64,000 nt of DNA, from contig NZ_CP017886.1 in assembly GCF_001874645.1 (NCBI RefSeq), positions 1,364,001-1,428,000 on the forward strand. Reading direction: 5' to 3'. Shown one piece after another: positions 37,935 through 47,119 of this stretch. A model generated the notes under the pieces. That model saw nothing but the letters and a program-made list of their open reading frames with translations, was not told the DNA's origin and ran no database searches. The position numbers and the translations under genes are program-made. The DNA comes from Pseudomonas frederiksbergensis. GTDB taxonomy: Bacteria > Pseudomonadota > Gammaproteobacteria > Pseudomonadales > Pseudomonadaceae. How positions within the stretch are numbered: the first letter of the stretch is position 1; each line of letters opens with the position of its first letter.

Positions 37935-38711
37935 TTATTCGGTCTTGCCCTGGCTGACGCATTCACCGCGTCGCCAAAGGCTCCATTGACCCGGTTCGTA
38001 ACGGGTCCAGGTTTCGTTTTCGGTCAGGGGTTCGGTGGCAATGACCGTCACCACATCGTTGGGTGTGGTTTCGGCCTGGAAGTCGACGATAACGTCCACA
38101 TCCTTCAAACGTGCCGGACCAAACGGCGCACGACGGGTGATCTGCGCCAATTTGGTCGAGCAATAACAGAACAGCCAGTCACCGTCGCTCAACAGGCAAT
38201 TGAACACGCCTTTGCTGCGATATTCGGCACACGCCGCCACCAGGTCGGGTAGAAATTGCTCGACCTCGACCGGTTCCGGGAAGGCTTCACGCACGCGGTT
38301 GAGCACATCGCAGAACGCCGCTTCGCTGTCGGTATCGCCAATCGGCCGGTAAAAACTGGCGGTCGGCTGGAAATCGGAGAGTTGGCCGTTATGCGCGAAA
38401 CACCAGTTGCGTCCCCACAACTCACGCACGAACGGGTGAGTGTTGGACAGGCAGACCTTGCCAACGTTGGCCTGGCGGATATGCCCGATCACCACTTCGC
38501 TTTTGATTGGATAGCGCTGCACCAGCAGTGCGACTTCAGAATCACAACTCGCCGCCGGGTCCTGAAACAAGCGCAGGCCGCGGCCCTCATAGAACGCGAT
38601 GCCCCAACCGTCCCGATGCGGGCCGGTTCGACCGCCACGCTGCATCAGCCCGGTGAAGCTGAACACGATATCGGTCGGGACATTGGCGCTCATGCCCAAT
38701 AACTCACACAT
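37935..38711 (-). CDS. Class II glutamine amidotransferase (YafJ/EgtC-like)
   Basis: 258 residues beginning MCELLGMSAN, with the nucleophile Cys2 exposed after removal of Met1. Typical residues are HRDGWGIAFYE, GHIRQA and FAHNGQL. Acts as a glutaminase/amidotransferase; the acceptor is unknown. It is a stand-alone amidotransferase domain rather than a purF-type fusion. Confidence 0.9.
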   Translation of the reverse strand: MCELLGMSANVPTDIVFSFTGLMQRGGRTGPHRDGWGIAFYEGRGLRLFQDPAASCDSEVALLVQRYPIKSEVVIGHIRQANVGKVCLSNTHPFVRELWGRNWCFAHNGQLSDFQPTASFYRPIGDTDSEAAFCDVLNRVREAFPEPVEVEQFLPDLVAACAEYRSKGVFNCLLSDGDWLFCYCSTKLAQITRRAPFGPARLKDVDVIVDFQAETTPNDVVTVIATEPLTENETWTRYEPGQWSLWRRGECVSQGKTE

Positions 38712-38743
38712 GCCTGGACTCTCGCTTCAATGCCGGCGTAACG

Positions 38744-39241
38744 TCAAAGACGGGGTTCTACTCGAGAACGCTGGGGGTTACTCGGAACCGGCGGACGACC
38801 ATAACGATCATCGCCAGCACCGCCAAAGGGCTGATCATCATCAGGCTCGGCGGCCTTGGCAGCGGCTTTCGCGGCGGCTTCCCGTTCCTTGTGAGCATTG
38901 GAAGCGCGCTCGATGGGAAAGCGGATCAACACGAAAACCAGGTAAATGCCGAAGACGATCATGCCGTACATGACCAGGTCGGAGATCGCGCGCCAGGCGT
39001 TGTTCCCGACCTTGAACATCAAGTCCAGGGCAGTAATGGCGACGGCTGGAGCGAATTTTTCCTTCACCGGGTCGATGATGGTCGGGCTGAACAACAGCAC
39101 GACCATGAGCAGACGCAGTGGCTCGCGCAACCAGCGCCACATCCAGCGGGTCAGTCGCATCCACACCAATAGGCAGCCTAAAGCGGCAAAGGCGTAAAAG
39201 CCCCAAGCGATCAGATAGTCGTTCTCGGTCATGGTGTCCAT
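38744..39241 (-). CDS. Small inner-membrane protein of unknown function
   Basis: About 165 residues: N-terminal helix (8-25), a second hydrophobic stretch (about 38-65) and a third (about 90-108), then an alanine/lysine helix and an acidic, proline-rich cytoplasmic tail ending RVEPRL. ATGs at 39241 and 39232 are both possible, and neither has a clear ribosome site. Divergent from oligopeptidase B, 100 bases apart. Confidence 0.75.
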   Translation of the reverse strand: MDTMTENDYLIAWGFYAFAALGCLLVWMRLTRWMWRWLREPLRLLMVVLLFSPTIIDPVKEKFAPAVAITALDLMFKVGNNAWRAISDLVMYGMIVFGIYLVFVLIRFPIERASNAHKEREAAAKAAAKAAEPDDDQPFGGAGDDRYGRPPVPSNPQRSRVEPRL

Positions 39242-39341
39242 GGCAAGGCAGGCAAAGAGGCGCTTATGATAACGGCTTTTCACCGATCAGGCTGCCCCGC
39301 CGTCTGTGAAGCCCTTTTTGCTTAACCCCTGAGAGTCCTTC

Positions 39342-41396
39342 ATGCCCCTAATCGCCCACGTTTGCAGCGCCCCGATTGCCCACAAGGCCGACGGCGATGA
39401 CCCGTACGCCTGGCTGCAGGAGCGCGACAGCGCACAGGTGCTCGACTACCTCAAGGCTGAAAACAGCTACCAGGAAGCACAATTGGCCGACCAGGCCGAA
39501 CTGCGAGAAACCCTGTTCAACGAAATAAAAAGCCGGATTCTCGAAACCGATCTGTCGCTGCCCTCCCCATGGGGGCCGTACCTTTATTACACCCGCACCA
39601 CCGCCGGTGACGAATATGCCCGGCATTACCGCTGCCCGCGCCCGGCCGACGACAGCCTGCAGGTCGACGAAAGTCAGGAACAACTGCTGCTCGACCCCAA
39701 CGTGCTGGCCAATGGCGGCTTTTTCTCGCTGGGCGCCTTCAGCATCAGCCCGGACCACCAGCGCCTGGCCTACAGCCTCGATACCAGCGGTGAAGAGATT
39801 TACACGCTGTTCGTCAAGGAACTGTCCAGCGGCAAGGTCAGCGAACTGCAATTCGAGCATTGCGACGGCAGCATGACCTGGGCCAACGACAGCCTGACGC
39901 TGTTCTTCGGCGAGCTGGATGACACTCATCGCCCGCACAAGCTGTTTCGTTATCGTCTCGACAGTACCGCCGCCGAAGAAGTCTTCTTTGAACCGGACGG
40001 GCGGTTTTTCCTGCACTGCTATCGCTCAAGCTCCGAACGCCAGTTGCTGCTGTCGCTGGGCAGCAAAACCACCAGCGAAGTCTGGGCGCTCGATGCTTCG
40101 CAGCCACAACAGCCATTCACCTGCCTGGCGCCACGGGTTGAAGATCACGAGTACGACGTCGACCACGGCAAGCTCGACGACCAATGGACCTGGCTGATTC
40201 GCAGCAACCGCGACGGCATCAACTTCGCGCTGTATCAGGCCGCCGACACCGGCGTTGTACCCTCCGAATCCGACTGGCAAAACCTGATCCCTCACAGCGA
40301 CACCGTGATGCTCGATGGCCTGAGCCTGAATGCCTCGGCCATGACCCTGAGTCTGCGCGAAGGCGGTTTGCCGATCATCGAAGTTCACGCGCACGGCCTG
40401 CCCGCTTACCGCGTGCAACTGCCGGACGCGGCCTACAGCCTGCATGTGCAAAACAGCCTGGAGTTTGCGAGCGACAAGATCCGTCTGCGCTACGAGGCGC
40501 TGAATCGCCCGGCGCAGATTCGTCAGCTCGACCTCGCCAGCGGCGAACAGAAAGTGCTCAAGGAAACCCAGGTGCTTGGCCCCTTCGACGCCGATGCCTA
40601 TGTCAGTCAGCGCCTGTGGGCGACTGCGCCCGATGGCACACAGGTGCCGGTCAGCCTGGTGGTCAAACGCGACATGCTGGGCAAACCGACGCCGCTTTAC
40701 CTCTATGGCTATGGCGCCTATGGCGAAAGCCTCGACCCGTGGTTCTCCCATGCGCGCCTGAGCCTGCTCGATCGCGGCATTGCCTTCGCCATCGCCCACG
40801 TGCGCGGCGGTGGTGAACTGGGCGAAGCCTGGTATCGCGCCGGCAAGCAGGAGCACAAGCAGAACACCTTCAGCGACTTCATCGCCTGCGCCGAACACCT
40901 GATCGCCAACGGCTACACCACCGCGAAGCAACTGGCCATCAGCGGCGGCAGTGCCGGCGGTTTGCTGATCGGTGCGGTACTCAACCAACGGCCGGAGCTG
41001 TTCGCGGCGGCAATTGCCGAGGTGCCGTTCGTCGACGTGCTCAACACCATGCTCGACCCGGATCTACCGCTGACCGTCACCGAATACGACGAGTGGGGCA
41101 ATCCTGAAGAGCCAGCGGTTTATGATCGGATCAAGGCATACGCACCCTATGAAAACGTCAGCGCTCACGCCTATCCGGCGACCCTGGTGATCGCTGGCTA
41201 CAACGATAGCCGTGTGCAGTATTGGGAAGCGGCCAAGTGGGTGGCCAAGTTGCGAGCGACCAAATCCGACAACAATCTGCTGCTGCTCAAGACCGAACTG
41301 GGTGCCGGCCATGGCGGGATGAGTGGGCGTTATCAAGGATTACGTGACGTAGCGCTCGAATACGCATTTGTATTCAAGGTATTGGGTATCGCCTGA
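39342..41396 (+). CDS. ptrB: Oligopeptidase B (S9 prolyl-oligopeptidase family)
   Basis: 684-residue cytoplasmic serine peptidase cutting short peptides after Lys/Arg. The N-terminal propeller (about 70-400) is followed by the alpha/beta-hydrolase domain. Catalytic Ser537 in GGSAGG, His657 in GAGHGGMSGRY; the Asp lies in the GYNDSRV segment. Length is normal for the family. Confidence 0.94.
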   Translation: MPLIAHVCSAPIAHKADGDDPYAWLQERDSAQVLDYLKAENSYQEAQLADQAELRETLFNEIKSRILETDLSLPSPWGPYLYYTRTTAGDEYARHYRCPRPADDSLQVDESQEQLLLDPNVLANGGFFSLGAFSISPDHQRLAYSLDTSGEEIYTLFVKELSSGKVSELQFEHCDGSMTWANDSLTLFFGELDDTHRPHKLFRYRLDSTAAEEVFFEPDGRFFLHCYRSSSERQLLLSLGSKTTSEVWALDASQPQQPFTCLAPRVEDHEYDVDHGKLDDQWTWLIRSNRDGINFALYQAADTGVVPSESDWQNLIPHSDTVMLDGLSLNASAMTLSLREGGLPIIEVHAHGLPAYRVQLPDAAYSLHVQNSLEFASDKIRLRYEALNRPAQIRQLDLASGEQKVLKETQVLGPFDADAYVSQRLWATAPDGTQVPVSLVVKRDMLGKPTPLYLYGYGAYGESLDPWFSHARLSLLDRGIAFAIAHVRGGGELGEAWYRAGKQEHKQNTFSDFIACAEHLIANGYTTAKQLAISGGSAGGLLIGAVLNQRPELFAAAIAEVPFVDVLNTMLDPDLPLTVTEYDEWGNPEEPAVYDRIKAYAPYENVSAHAYPATLVIAGYNDSRVQYWEAAKWVAKLRATKSDNNLLLLKTELGAGHGGMSGRYQGLRDVALEYAFVFKVLGIA

Positions 41397-41482
41397 GGAA
41401 CTCTGCCCGCCGGCCCGGTCTGAACACTGGGCCGCTGGCCTGCGTGCCCTAATGTAAAGCACAAGAAAAAGACCGTGATGAC

Positions 41483-41956
41483 ATGTCAGAACCGACCCTG
41501 TTGAACAAAGAAATTCGCGACTGGCTGATGGACTGCGGCCTGTTCGATCAGCTGCAACTGGCCGATTTCACGGCAGCTGCCGGCTACTTCAGCCTCAGCA
41601 CCATCGCCCAGGGCGAAGAGATCTTCCACGAAGGTGATGCAGGCAGCTTCATGTGCATCATTCACTCGGGCCAGGTGGCGGTGCAGAAAACCAATAGCGA
41701 TGGCCAGCCGGTGACGATCGCAACGCTGCGCAGCGGCCGGGCATTCGGCGAAATGGCCGTACTCGACGGCGAACGGCGTTCGGCCAGTTGCGTGGCGGCG
41801 AGCAATTGCCAACTGCTCAATCTGGGCAAGGACTCGCTGGAAAAGATGCTCAACGACGCACCGAAAATTGCTGCGAAGATCATCCGCGCCATCGCCGTGT
41901 CGTTGTCCAAACGCCTGCGCATGGCCGACGGCCAATTGCTCTCGCAACAGATTTAA
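41483..41956 (+). CDS. Cyclic-nucleotide-binding-domain protein
   Basis: 157 residues, essentially one cNMP-binding beta-roll (about 20-135) with the phosphate-binding cassette GRAFGEMAVLDGERRSAS, including the ligand Glu and Arg. There is no DNA-binding or kinase domain, so it may act by protein contact. Its stop overlaps that of the convergent gene in the sequence TTAA. Confidence 0.88.
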   Translation: MSEPTLLNKEIRDWLMDCGLFDQLQLADFTAAAGYFSLSTIAQGEEIFHEGDAGSFMCIIHSGQVAVQKTNSDGQPVTIATLRSGRAFGEMAVLDGERRSASCVAASNCQLLNLGKDSLEKMLNDAPKIAAKIIRAIAVSLSKRLRMADGQLLSQQI

Positions 41957-42243
41957 CCGCCAGGGGACTTGGCTTTCTGCTGGCTCTGCTCAAGCCCCGG
42001 CAAGGTCTGGTCCTTGGGTGGGTTGGGCATTTCAATCGGTGGCAACAACGGTTCACCACCGCTACTGCTGCCGACCTTGGGCACAGTGGTCGGGGTAATC
42101 TGCGGGTATGGCGTGGGGGTTGCGGTGCCGGGTGAGCCGGGGGCTGCCGGGGGTGTAACGGGGACCGCTTGCAACTCTTGCGCCTGCGCTGCACTTATCG
42201 AGAGCGCGGCCAACACAATGACCGTTAGAATGTTGCGCTTCAT
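41953..42243 (-). CDS. Small proline-rich exported protein
   Basis: 96 residues with a signal peptide (MKRNILTV... ending AQA, about 1-20), then a disordered proline/glycine/threonine-rich mature chain (PVTPPAAPGSPGTATPTP). Function unknown. The ATG at 42243 has GGAGCC upstream. A much longer reading frame over this region is a shadow of the spermidine-synthase-like gene. The gene's 3' end overlaps the cNMP-binding gene by 3 bases. Confidence 0.72.
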   Translation of the reverse strand: MKRNILTVIVLAALSISAAQAQELQAVPVTPPAAPGSPGTATPTPYPQITPTTVPKVGSSSGGEPLLPPIEMPNPPKDQTLPGLEQSQQKAKSPGG

Positions 42244-42360
42244 CAATGGCTCCATTGCCCTTGCTTGTTGCCTTAAGGCTACTCCCAACCGCGCAAGATT
42301 GCCCTTCTCAATGCCGGTTTCTCCTCCCTGATGCCAGTTTCCCTCCTTAAAGAGAGCCCC

Positions 42361-43047
42361 ATGAAACGTTTCGTTCTGCTCGACACCACCCCAATCCCCG
42401 AAAACGGCGGTGCTCTGTGCCTGTTCGAGTACGGCGAAGATTTCGTCATCAAGATCCAGGGCGGTGACGGCGGGCAATTGATGAACACCCGCATGCACGG
42501 TTCCGAAGACGCCCTGGCCGAGATTCCTTGCCGCAAGGTCGCCGGCCGCCCGAATTCTCGGGTGTTGATCGGTGGCCTCGGCATGGGTTTCACCCTCGCC
42601 TCTGCGCTCAAGCACCTGGGCAAGACCGCTGAAGTAGTGGTCGCCGAACTGGTGCCGGGGGTGGTCGAGTGGAACCGCGGGCCGCTGGGTGAAAAATCCG
42701 GACGACCGCTGCTCGACCCGCGCACGGTCATCCGCATGGAAGACGTGGCCAAGGTCCTGCAGGCCGAGCCGCAAGGTTTCGACGCCATCATGCTCGACGT
42801 CGACAATGGCCCCGAAGGCCTGACCCAGAAAGCCAATAGCTGGCTGTACTCGGCCGGCGGCCTGAGCGCCTGCGCCAAGGCCTTGCGCCCCAAAGGCGTG
42901 CTGGCCGTGTGGTCGGCCAGCGCCGACCGGCAGTTCTCCGACAAATTGAAAAAATCCGGCTTCAAGGCCGAAGAAGTGCAAGTGTTCGCCCACGGCAACA
43001 AAGGCACCCGGCACACAATCTGGATTGCCGAGAAGCTCAAGGCCTGA
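42361..43047 (+). CDS. Spermidine-synthase-like methyltransferase-fold protein
   Basis: 228 residues with the Rossmann nucleotide site as VLIGGLGMGFTLASALKHLG and a following acidic strand end (VVAELVPGVVEWN), as in spermidine synthases; IMLDVDNGPEG occupies the catalytic position. The polyamine-binding N-terminal hairpin is short, so a role in spermidine formation is doubtful. The ATG at 42361 has AGAGAG just upstream. Confidence 0.85.
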   Translation: MKRFVLLDTTPIPENGGALCLFEYGEDFVIKIQGGDGGQLMNTRMHGSEDALAEIPCRKVAGRPNSRVLIGGLGMGFTLASALKHLGKTAEVVVAELVPGVVEWNRGPLGEKSGRPLLDPRTVIRMEDVAKVLQAEPQGFDAIMLDVDNGPEGLTQKANSWLYSAGGLSACAKALRPKGVLAVWSASADRQFSDKLKKSGFKAEEVQVFAHGNKGTRHTIWIAEKLKA

Positions 43048-43096
43048 GCTAAACTTGCCGTATAACCGTCATTAGTCTTTTTACAAAGGTGAACCC

Positions 43097-43471
43097 ATGA
43101 GTTCGTCAACGCCTCCCTCCAACACGGCCAAACTGGACCGCATCCTCGCCGACGCCCAGCGCGACCGTGAAATGGGTTACCGCGACAAGGCCCTGAAGAT
43201 GTACCCGCACGTCTGCGGGCGCTGTGCTCGTGAGTTCTCCGGCAAGCGCCTGAGCGAGCTGACCGTGCACCACCGCGACCACAACCACGACAACAACCCG
43301 CAAGACGGCTCCAACTGGGAGCTGCTGTGTCTGTACTGCCACGACAACGAACACTCGCGCTATACCGACCAGCAGTACTTCGGCGATGGCTCGCTGAGCA
43401 CACCGAAAATTGCCAAGGCGACGCATAACCCGTTTGCCGCGCTGGCCGGGCTGATGAAAAAAGACGAGTAA
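43097..43471 (+). CDS. yajD: YajD-family HNH nuclease-like protein
   Basis: 124 residues with an HNH metal-binding core: CGRC (CxxC), LTVHHRDHNHDNN (the histidine pair), and a second CxxC-type pair CLYCHDNEH. Belongs to the YajD group, whose cellular role is unknown. It lies 49 bases downstream of the spermidine-synthase-like gene. Confidence 0.88.
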   Translation: MSSSTPPSNTAKLDRILADAQRDREMGYRDKALKMYPHVCGRCAREFSGKRLSELTVHHRDHNHDNNPQDGSNWELLCLYCHDNEHSRYTDQQYFGDGSLSTPKIAKATHNPFAALAGLMKKDE

Positions 43472-43479
43472 AACCGAAA

Positions 43480-43548
43480 GATCGCAGGCTCCGGCAGCGC
43501 CTACAGGTCAATGCGAATACCGCGTAGGAGCTGCCGCAGGCTGCGATC
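43480..43548. repeat. Extragenic palindrome (REP doublet, outward arms)
   Basis: GATCGCAGGCTCCGGCAGCG ... GTAGGAGCTGCCGCAGGCTG; the left arm has several mismatches, suggesting an older copy. It lies between two plus-strand genes. Confidence 0.82.
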
Positions 43549-43615
43549 TTTTTGACGCCACCGCGACCTTCACAAACCCGTATAATCGTGGTTTTTCTCG
43601 AAGGGCACCCCGCTC

Positions 43616-44086
43616 GTGGCAAACAAACGGTACAGCTGCATTGGTTTGTATAACCCCAAATCACCGGAGAACGTCGGTTCGGTGATGCGCGCCGCCGGCT
43701 GTTACGGCGTGGCGTCGGTGTTCTACACCGGCAAGCGTTATGAACGCGCCCGTGACTTTGTCACCGACACCAAGAAAATCCACCACGACATTCCGCTGAT
43801 CGGCATCGACGACCTGAAAAAAATCCTCCCGCTGGGCTGCGTCCCGGTGGCGGTCGAGCTGGTTGATGGCGCCCGTTCGTTGCCCGAGTACACCCACCCG
43901 GACCGTGCGCTGTATATCTTCGGCCCGGAAGACGGTTCGCTCGATAAAGAGATTCGTGAGTGGTGCGAAGACGTGGTCTACATCCCGACCACCGGCTGCA
44001 TGAATCTGGCCGCCACCGTCAACGTGGTGCTTTACGACCGCATGGCCAAGGGCAATAACACTCGTTCCGGTCCAAAATTCCGCTGA
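43616..44086 (+). CDS. SpoU/TrmH-family RNA 2'-O-methyltransferase
   Basis: 156 residues, trefoil-knot SPOUT fold. Motif 1 NPKSPENVGSVMRAA, motif 2 YIFGPEDGSL and motif 3 GCMNLAATVNVVLYDR are intact; motifs 2 and 3 form the AdoMet knot. It starts with GTG (43616). Target RNA unknown; it is a minimal enzyme without an extra RNA-binding domain, comparable in size to TrmL but of different sequence type. Confidence 0.9.
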   Translation: MANKRYSCIGLYNPKSPENVGSVMRAAGCYGVASVFYTGKRYERARDFVTDTKKIHHDIPLIGIDDLKKILPLGCVPVAVELVDGARSLPEYTHPDRALYIFGPEDGSLDKEIREWCEDVVYIPTTGCMNLAATVNVVLYDRMAKGNNTRSGPKFR

Positions 44087-44163
44087 CAGACCGAACACCG
44101 GATGGAACGAGTCAGCCGCCAGCGCAGTCAGCTTTATATCCATTGCCCCTCAGGAGACAGATC

Positions 44164-44466
44164 ATGAGCGACATCAAACGCATAGAGCCCGCGCCGTTCC
44201 AGACGCCACCGACGCAAAACGTCCAGGGCTGGGAACGCATCGCGAGCACGGCCGGCGGTGTGGTAATGGTCGGCAAAGGCCTGCGCCGTGGCGGCGTGTT
44301 CGGGCTGATTGAGGTGGCGCTCGGCGGTGTAGCCCTGGCTCGCGGCATCACCGGTCACAGCTCGGCAAAAAGCTTCTTCGAAAAAAGTCGTCAGAACATG
44401 GCCAACGTCCGTTCGAAAATCGAACGGGCCGGTGAAGAGCTGAAGTCGCCCAAGACCGGGGCCTGA
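44164..44466 (+). CDS. DUF2892-like small membrane protein
   Basis: 100 residues. The central part (GWERIASTAGGVVMVGKGLRRGGVFGLIEVALGGVALARG, in pieces) resembles the two-helix DUF2892/YgaP membrane hairpin; the ends are charged. Function unknown. AGGAG lies 8 bases before the ATG. Confidence 0.78.
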   Translation: MSDIKRIEPAPFQTPPTQNVQGWERIASTAGGVVMVGKGLRRGGVFGLIEVALGGVALARGITGHSSAKSFFEKSRQNMANVRSKIERAGEELKSPKTGA

Positions 44467-44480
44467 TCAAAAGATCAAAA

Positions 44481-44550
44481 GATCGCAGCCAGCGGCAGCT
44501 CCTACGCAGGTGCCCGTGTGAACTCGTAGGAGCTGCCGCAGGCTGCGATC
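44481..44550. repeat. Extragenic palindrome (REP doublet, outward arms)
   Basis: GATCGCAGCCAGCGGCAGCT ... GTAGGAGCTGCCGCAGGCTG between convergent genes; one mismatch between the arms. Confidence 0.87.
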
Positions 44551-44560
44551 TTTTTCGGTG

Positions 44561-45790
44561 TTAGCGCAGCAACTCGGTATCCAGCACTTTCGACGGCTCG
44601 CCGATAATGCTTTCGGCCAGCACCACAAACTCTTTGGTGCTCACCCTTCCGAGGTCCATGGCGCCGCGCAACATGTCGTCCAGCGAACGCTTGTTGCGGG
44701 TTTTCAGACGAATTTCGCGGTCCAGCTCCTGTAGCAGCAACACGGCTTTGGCGACCTGCGCCGCGCTGAGCTGATCTGCGCGCAGGGTGCTGACTTTATG
44801 GCTGACCTTGGCCATTTTGTCTTCCAGTGTCTGATAACGCTCATCGCTCATGCCACCGGCACGGCGCAGCAGTTCAATCGCGTAGTACTCGGCAAAGCCT
44901 TCGTTGATCCAGTCACTGCGATCACTGTCCTTGATTCGCCCGAATACCTGGGCCAACTCACGGATCAACGGGCTGCTGCCGCTTTCGCTGACCAACGGCA
45001 AATGACTGTGCAGATAAATCGATTCGTGCCCGGCCAGGCTGCCGCGCCACATCGGGTCGGCGGCCCCCACAATCAACAGTTTTCCGGGATGACGCGGATA
45101 CAACGCCTGCACTTGCGGCCAGACGAAGGTCAGCAGCGTCAACACGTCCATCCGGCGCATGCCCTGCCCTTGCGGCGAGGCGACCGTGACTTCGGTTTCG
45201 CCCAGGCGCGTACGGCGACTGCCCAGGTTGCCGGCAAGCATCCAGCCCGTAGGCCGGTCGAGCCGCCGAGAAACGTTGTCGATGCGAAAGCGGTTCTTGC
45301 CAACCCGTGGCCAGGCGGTCTCGACGCTTTTCCAGCCTTCCGGTAATTCGAACTCCAGCCGCGACACCAGCTCGACGCCGTCCTGCTGATCCAGGCGCGC
45401 CGCCGGGACCAGATCGTCGCCACGCATCAACGCCCAATTCGGCGTCATGCGGGTATCGAAACTGGCGTTGTTGAGGGCGTGACTGATGCGTACACGGTAA
45501 GTCAGGCTGGCCTTGTCAGCGGCCGGACGCCAGACGCCACGCGCCACGTTGCCCGGTGTGAGCTGCCACTGACCATCGGCCTTGAAGTCGCTGTACTGGC
45601 TGCCATCGCCCAGATCAAAATCCAGGCTGCGCACCGCCGAGCCGCGTGCCAGGGTCAAGCGCACTTCAGCCTGATCGCTTTGCGGCAACAATCGTACGTG
45701 GTAATCCAGATCGACTTTTTTTGCCGCCCACACCGGTGAACTCAGCAATAAAAGCGACAATGCCAACGGCAGCCTAAACGCCACAGCCAT
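44561..45790 (-). CDS. Exported peptidase-like protein with degenerate zinc site
   Basis: 409 residues with a signal peptide (about 1-23, ending WAA). The N-terminal half is beta-rich like the first domain of M61/M1 metallopeptidases. At 277-281, where HELAH would be expected, the sequence is RELAQ: the Glu is kept but both zinc-binding histidines are replaced. The third-ligand motif NEGFAEYY (296-303) is kept. It is therefore probably a non-catalytic relative acting as a binding or regulatory protein in the periplasm. The ATG at 45790 has GGAG 7 bases upstream. Confidence 0.82.
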   Translation of the reverse strand: MAVAFRLPLALSLLLLSSPVWAAKKVDLDYHVRLLPQSDQAEVRLTLARGSAVRSLDFDLGDGSQYSDFKADGQWQLTPGNVARGVWRPAADKASLTYRVRISHALNNASFDTRMTPNWALMRGDDLVPAARLDQQDGVELVSRLEFELPEGWKSVETAWPRVGKNRFRIDNVSRRLDRPTGWMLAGNLGSRRTRLGETEVTVASPQGQGMRRMDVLTLLTFVWPQVQALYPRHPGKLLIVGAADPMWRGSLAGHESIYLHSHLPLVSESGSSPLIRELAQVFGRIKDSDRSDWINEGFAEYYAIELLRRAGGMSDERYQTLEDKMAKVSHKVSTLRADQLSAAQVAKAVLLLQELDREIRLKTRNKRSLDDMLRGAMDLGRVSTKEFVVLAESIIGEPSKVLDTELLR

Positions 45791-45829
45791 ACACACTCCT
45801 TCGTGACATGCTCGTACTACGACAGGTGC

Positions 45830-46279
45830 TTAACCCGCCCGAAAAATCAGATGATCTTCCCAATCATCCTCAGCCACGCTGCCTTCGGCGAGCATGCGCC
45901 CGGACTGGGAAATGCGCTCGTGGTGCACCGCGTCTCGATCACCGCAGACCAGGTGATGCCAAAGCGGCAAGTCCTTACCCTCACTGACCAGGCGGTAACC
46001 GCAGGTCGGCGGCAGCCACTTGAACTGGTCTGCCTTGCCCGGCGTGAGCTGGATGCAGTCTGGCACCGAGTCGCGACGGTTCGGATAGTCGGTGCACTGA
46101 CAGGTTTTCAGGTCGAGCAATTTACAGGCGATGCGCGTGTAGTAGACGCTGTTGTCCTCCTCGTCCTCAAGCTTTTGCAGGCAGCACAGGCCACACCCAT
46201 CGCACAACGACTCCCACTCCTCTTGATCGAGTTGTTCGAGAGTTTTGCGTATCCAGAAAGGTTCGACTTTGGCGGCCAT
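45830..46279 (-). CDS. YcgN-family cysteine-cluster protein (UPF0260)
   Basis: 149 residues with the conserved cluster CDGCGLCC plus later CKLL, CQC, DC and CGYR cysteines, a probable metal or zinc/iron site. Function unknown. It belongs to the conserved neighbourhood with rnd, ycgL and a hydroxyacid dehydrogenase. The gene lies 39 bases upstream of the peptidase-like gene on the same strand. Confidence 0.92.
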   Translation of the reverse strand: MAAKVEPFWIRKTLEQLDQEEWESLCDGCGLCCLQKLEDEEDNSVYYTRIACKLLDLKTCQCTDYPNRRDSVPDCIQLTPGKADQFKWLPPTCGYRLVSEGKDLPLWHHLVCGDRDAVHHERISQSGRMLAEGSVAEDDWEDHLIFRAG

Positions 46280-46435
46280 GGCTCAAGCATCAACATCAGG
46301 TGGTGAAAAGGCCGCCAGTCTAGTGCCCCAGCCCCCGCGGGCCAAGTGCTGGCGACTATCGGTAGAACAGGACTTGTCAGTTATCACGCCGCGAAGTAGC
46401 TTTGCGCGTCATAACCGTAGTCAGGAAACTCGTCC

Positions 46436-47029
46436 ATGAGCGCTAATCCCCGCGTTGCCGAATATGCCATTCATCCACAGTTCACCGACCGTTGGTCGCC
46501 GCGCGCCTTCACCGGTGAAAGCATCCCTGAAGAAACCCTGCTGAGCTTTTTCGAAGCGGCTCGCTGGGCGCCGTCGGCCTACAACTCGCAGCCATGGCGC
46601 TTTCTCTACGCGCGCCGCGACACGCCGAACTGGGAGCGCTACCTGGGTCTGCTGAACGAGTTCAACCGCAGCTGGGCGCAACACGCCTCGGCCCTGGTGA
46701 TCGTGATCTCGAAAACCACCTTCACCGCGCCTGGCGCCTCCGAAGAAACCGCCGCCCTGTGGCACACCTTCGACACCGGTTCCGCCTGGGGCCATTTGGC
46801 CCTGCAAGCCTCTATCAGCGGCTGGCACACCCACGGCATGGCCGGTTTCGATCAGGAGCTGACCCGCAAGGAGCTGAATATTCCTGAAGGCTACGCGCTG
46901 CACGCGGCGGTGGCGATCGGCAAGCTGGGTGACAAGGCGACGCTCGCTGATTACCTGCAAGCCCGGGAAGTCCCAAGCCCGCGTCGCCCATTGAGCGAGC
47001 TGGCGGCTGAGGGTGATTTCAGCCTGTAA
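46436..47029 (+). CDS. Nitroreductase-family protein
   Basis: 197 residues, FMN-dependent NAD(P)H reductase fold: RAF at the start with WSPRAF, then AARWAPSAYNSQPWRF (FMN site) and GWHTHGMAGF. The electron acceptor is unknown. ATG with AGGAA upstream. Confidence 0.9.
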   Translation: MSANPRVAEYAIHPQFTDRWSPRAFTGESIPEETLLSFFEAARWAPSAYNSQPWRFLYARRDTPNWERYLGLLNEFNRSWAQHASALVIVISKTTFTAPGASEETAALWHTFDTGSAWGHLALQASISGWHTHGMAGFDQELTRKELNIPEGYALHAAVAIGKLGDKATLADYLQAREVPSPRRPLSELAAEGDFSL

Positions 47030-47037
47030 AAGCAAAA

Positions 47038-47105
47038 GATCGCAGCCTGCGGCAGCTCCTACGGTAAATGCGAATACCGCGTAGGAGCTGCCGCAGGCTG
47101 CGATC
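47038..47105. repeat. Extragenic palindrome (REP doublet, outward arms)
   Basis: GATCGCAGCCTGCGGCAGCT ... and its exact reverse complement, 18 bases apart, between convergent genes. Confidence 0.9.
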
Positions 47106-47119
47106 TTTTCAATCAGCTA

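Noticed and set aside
44561..45790. Active M61-type metallopeptidase
   Set aside because: The zinc-binding histidines are replaced (RELAQ), so an active zinc peptidase cannot be claimed.
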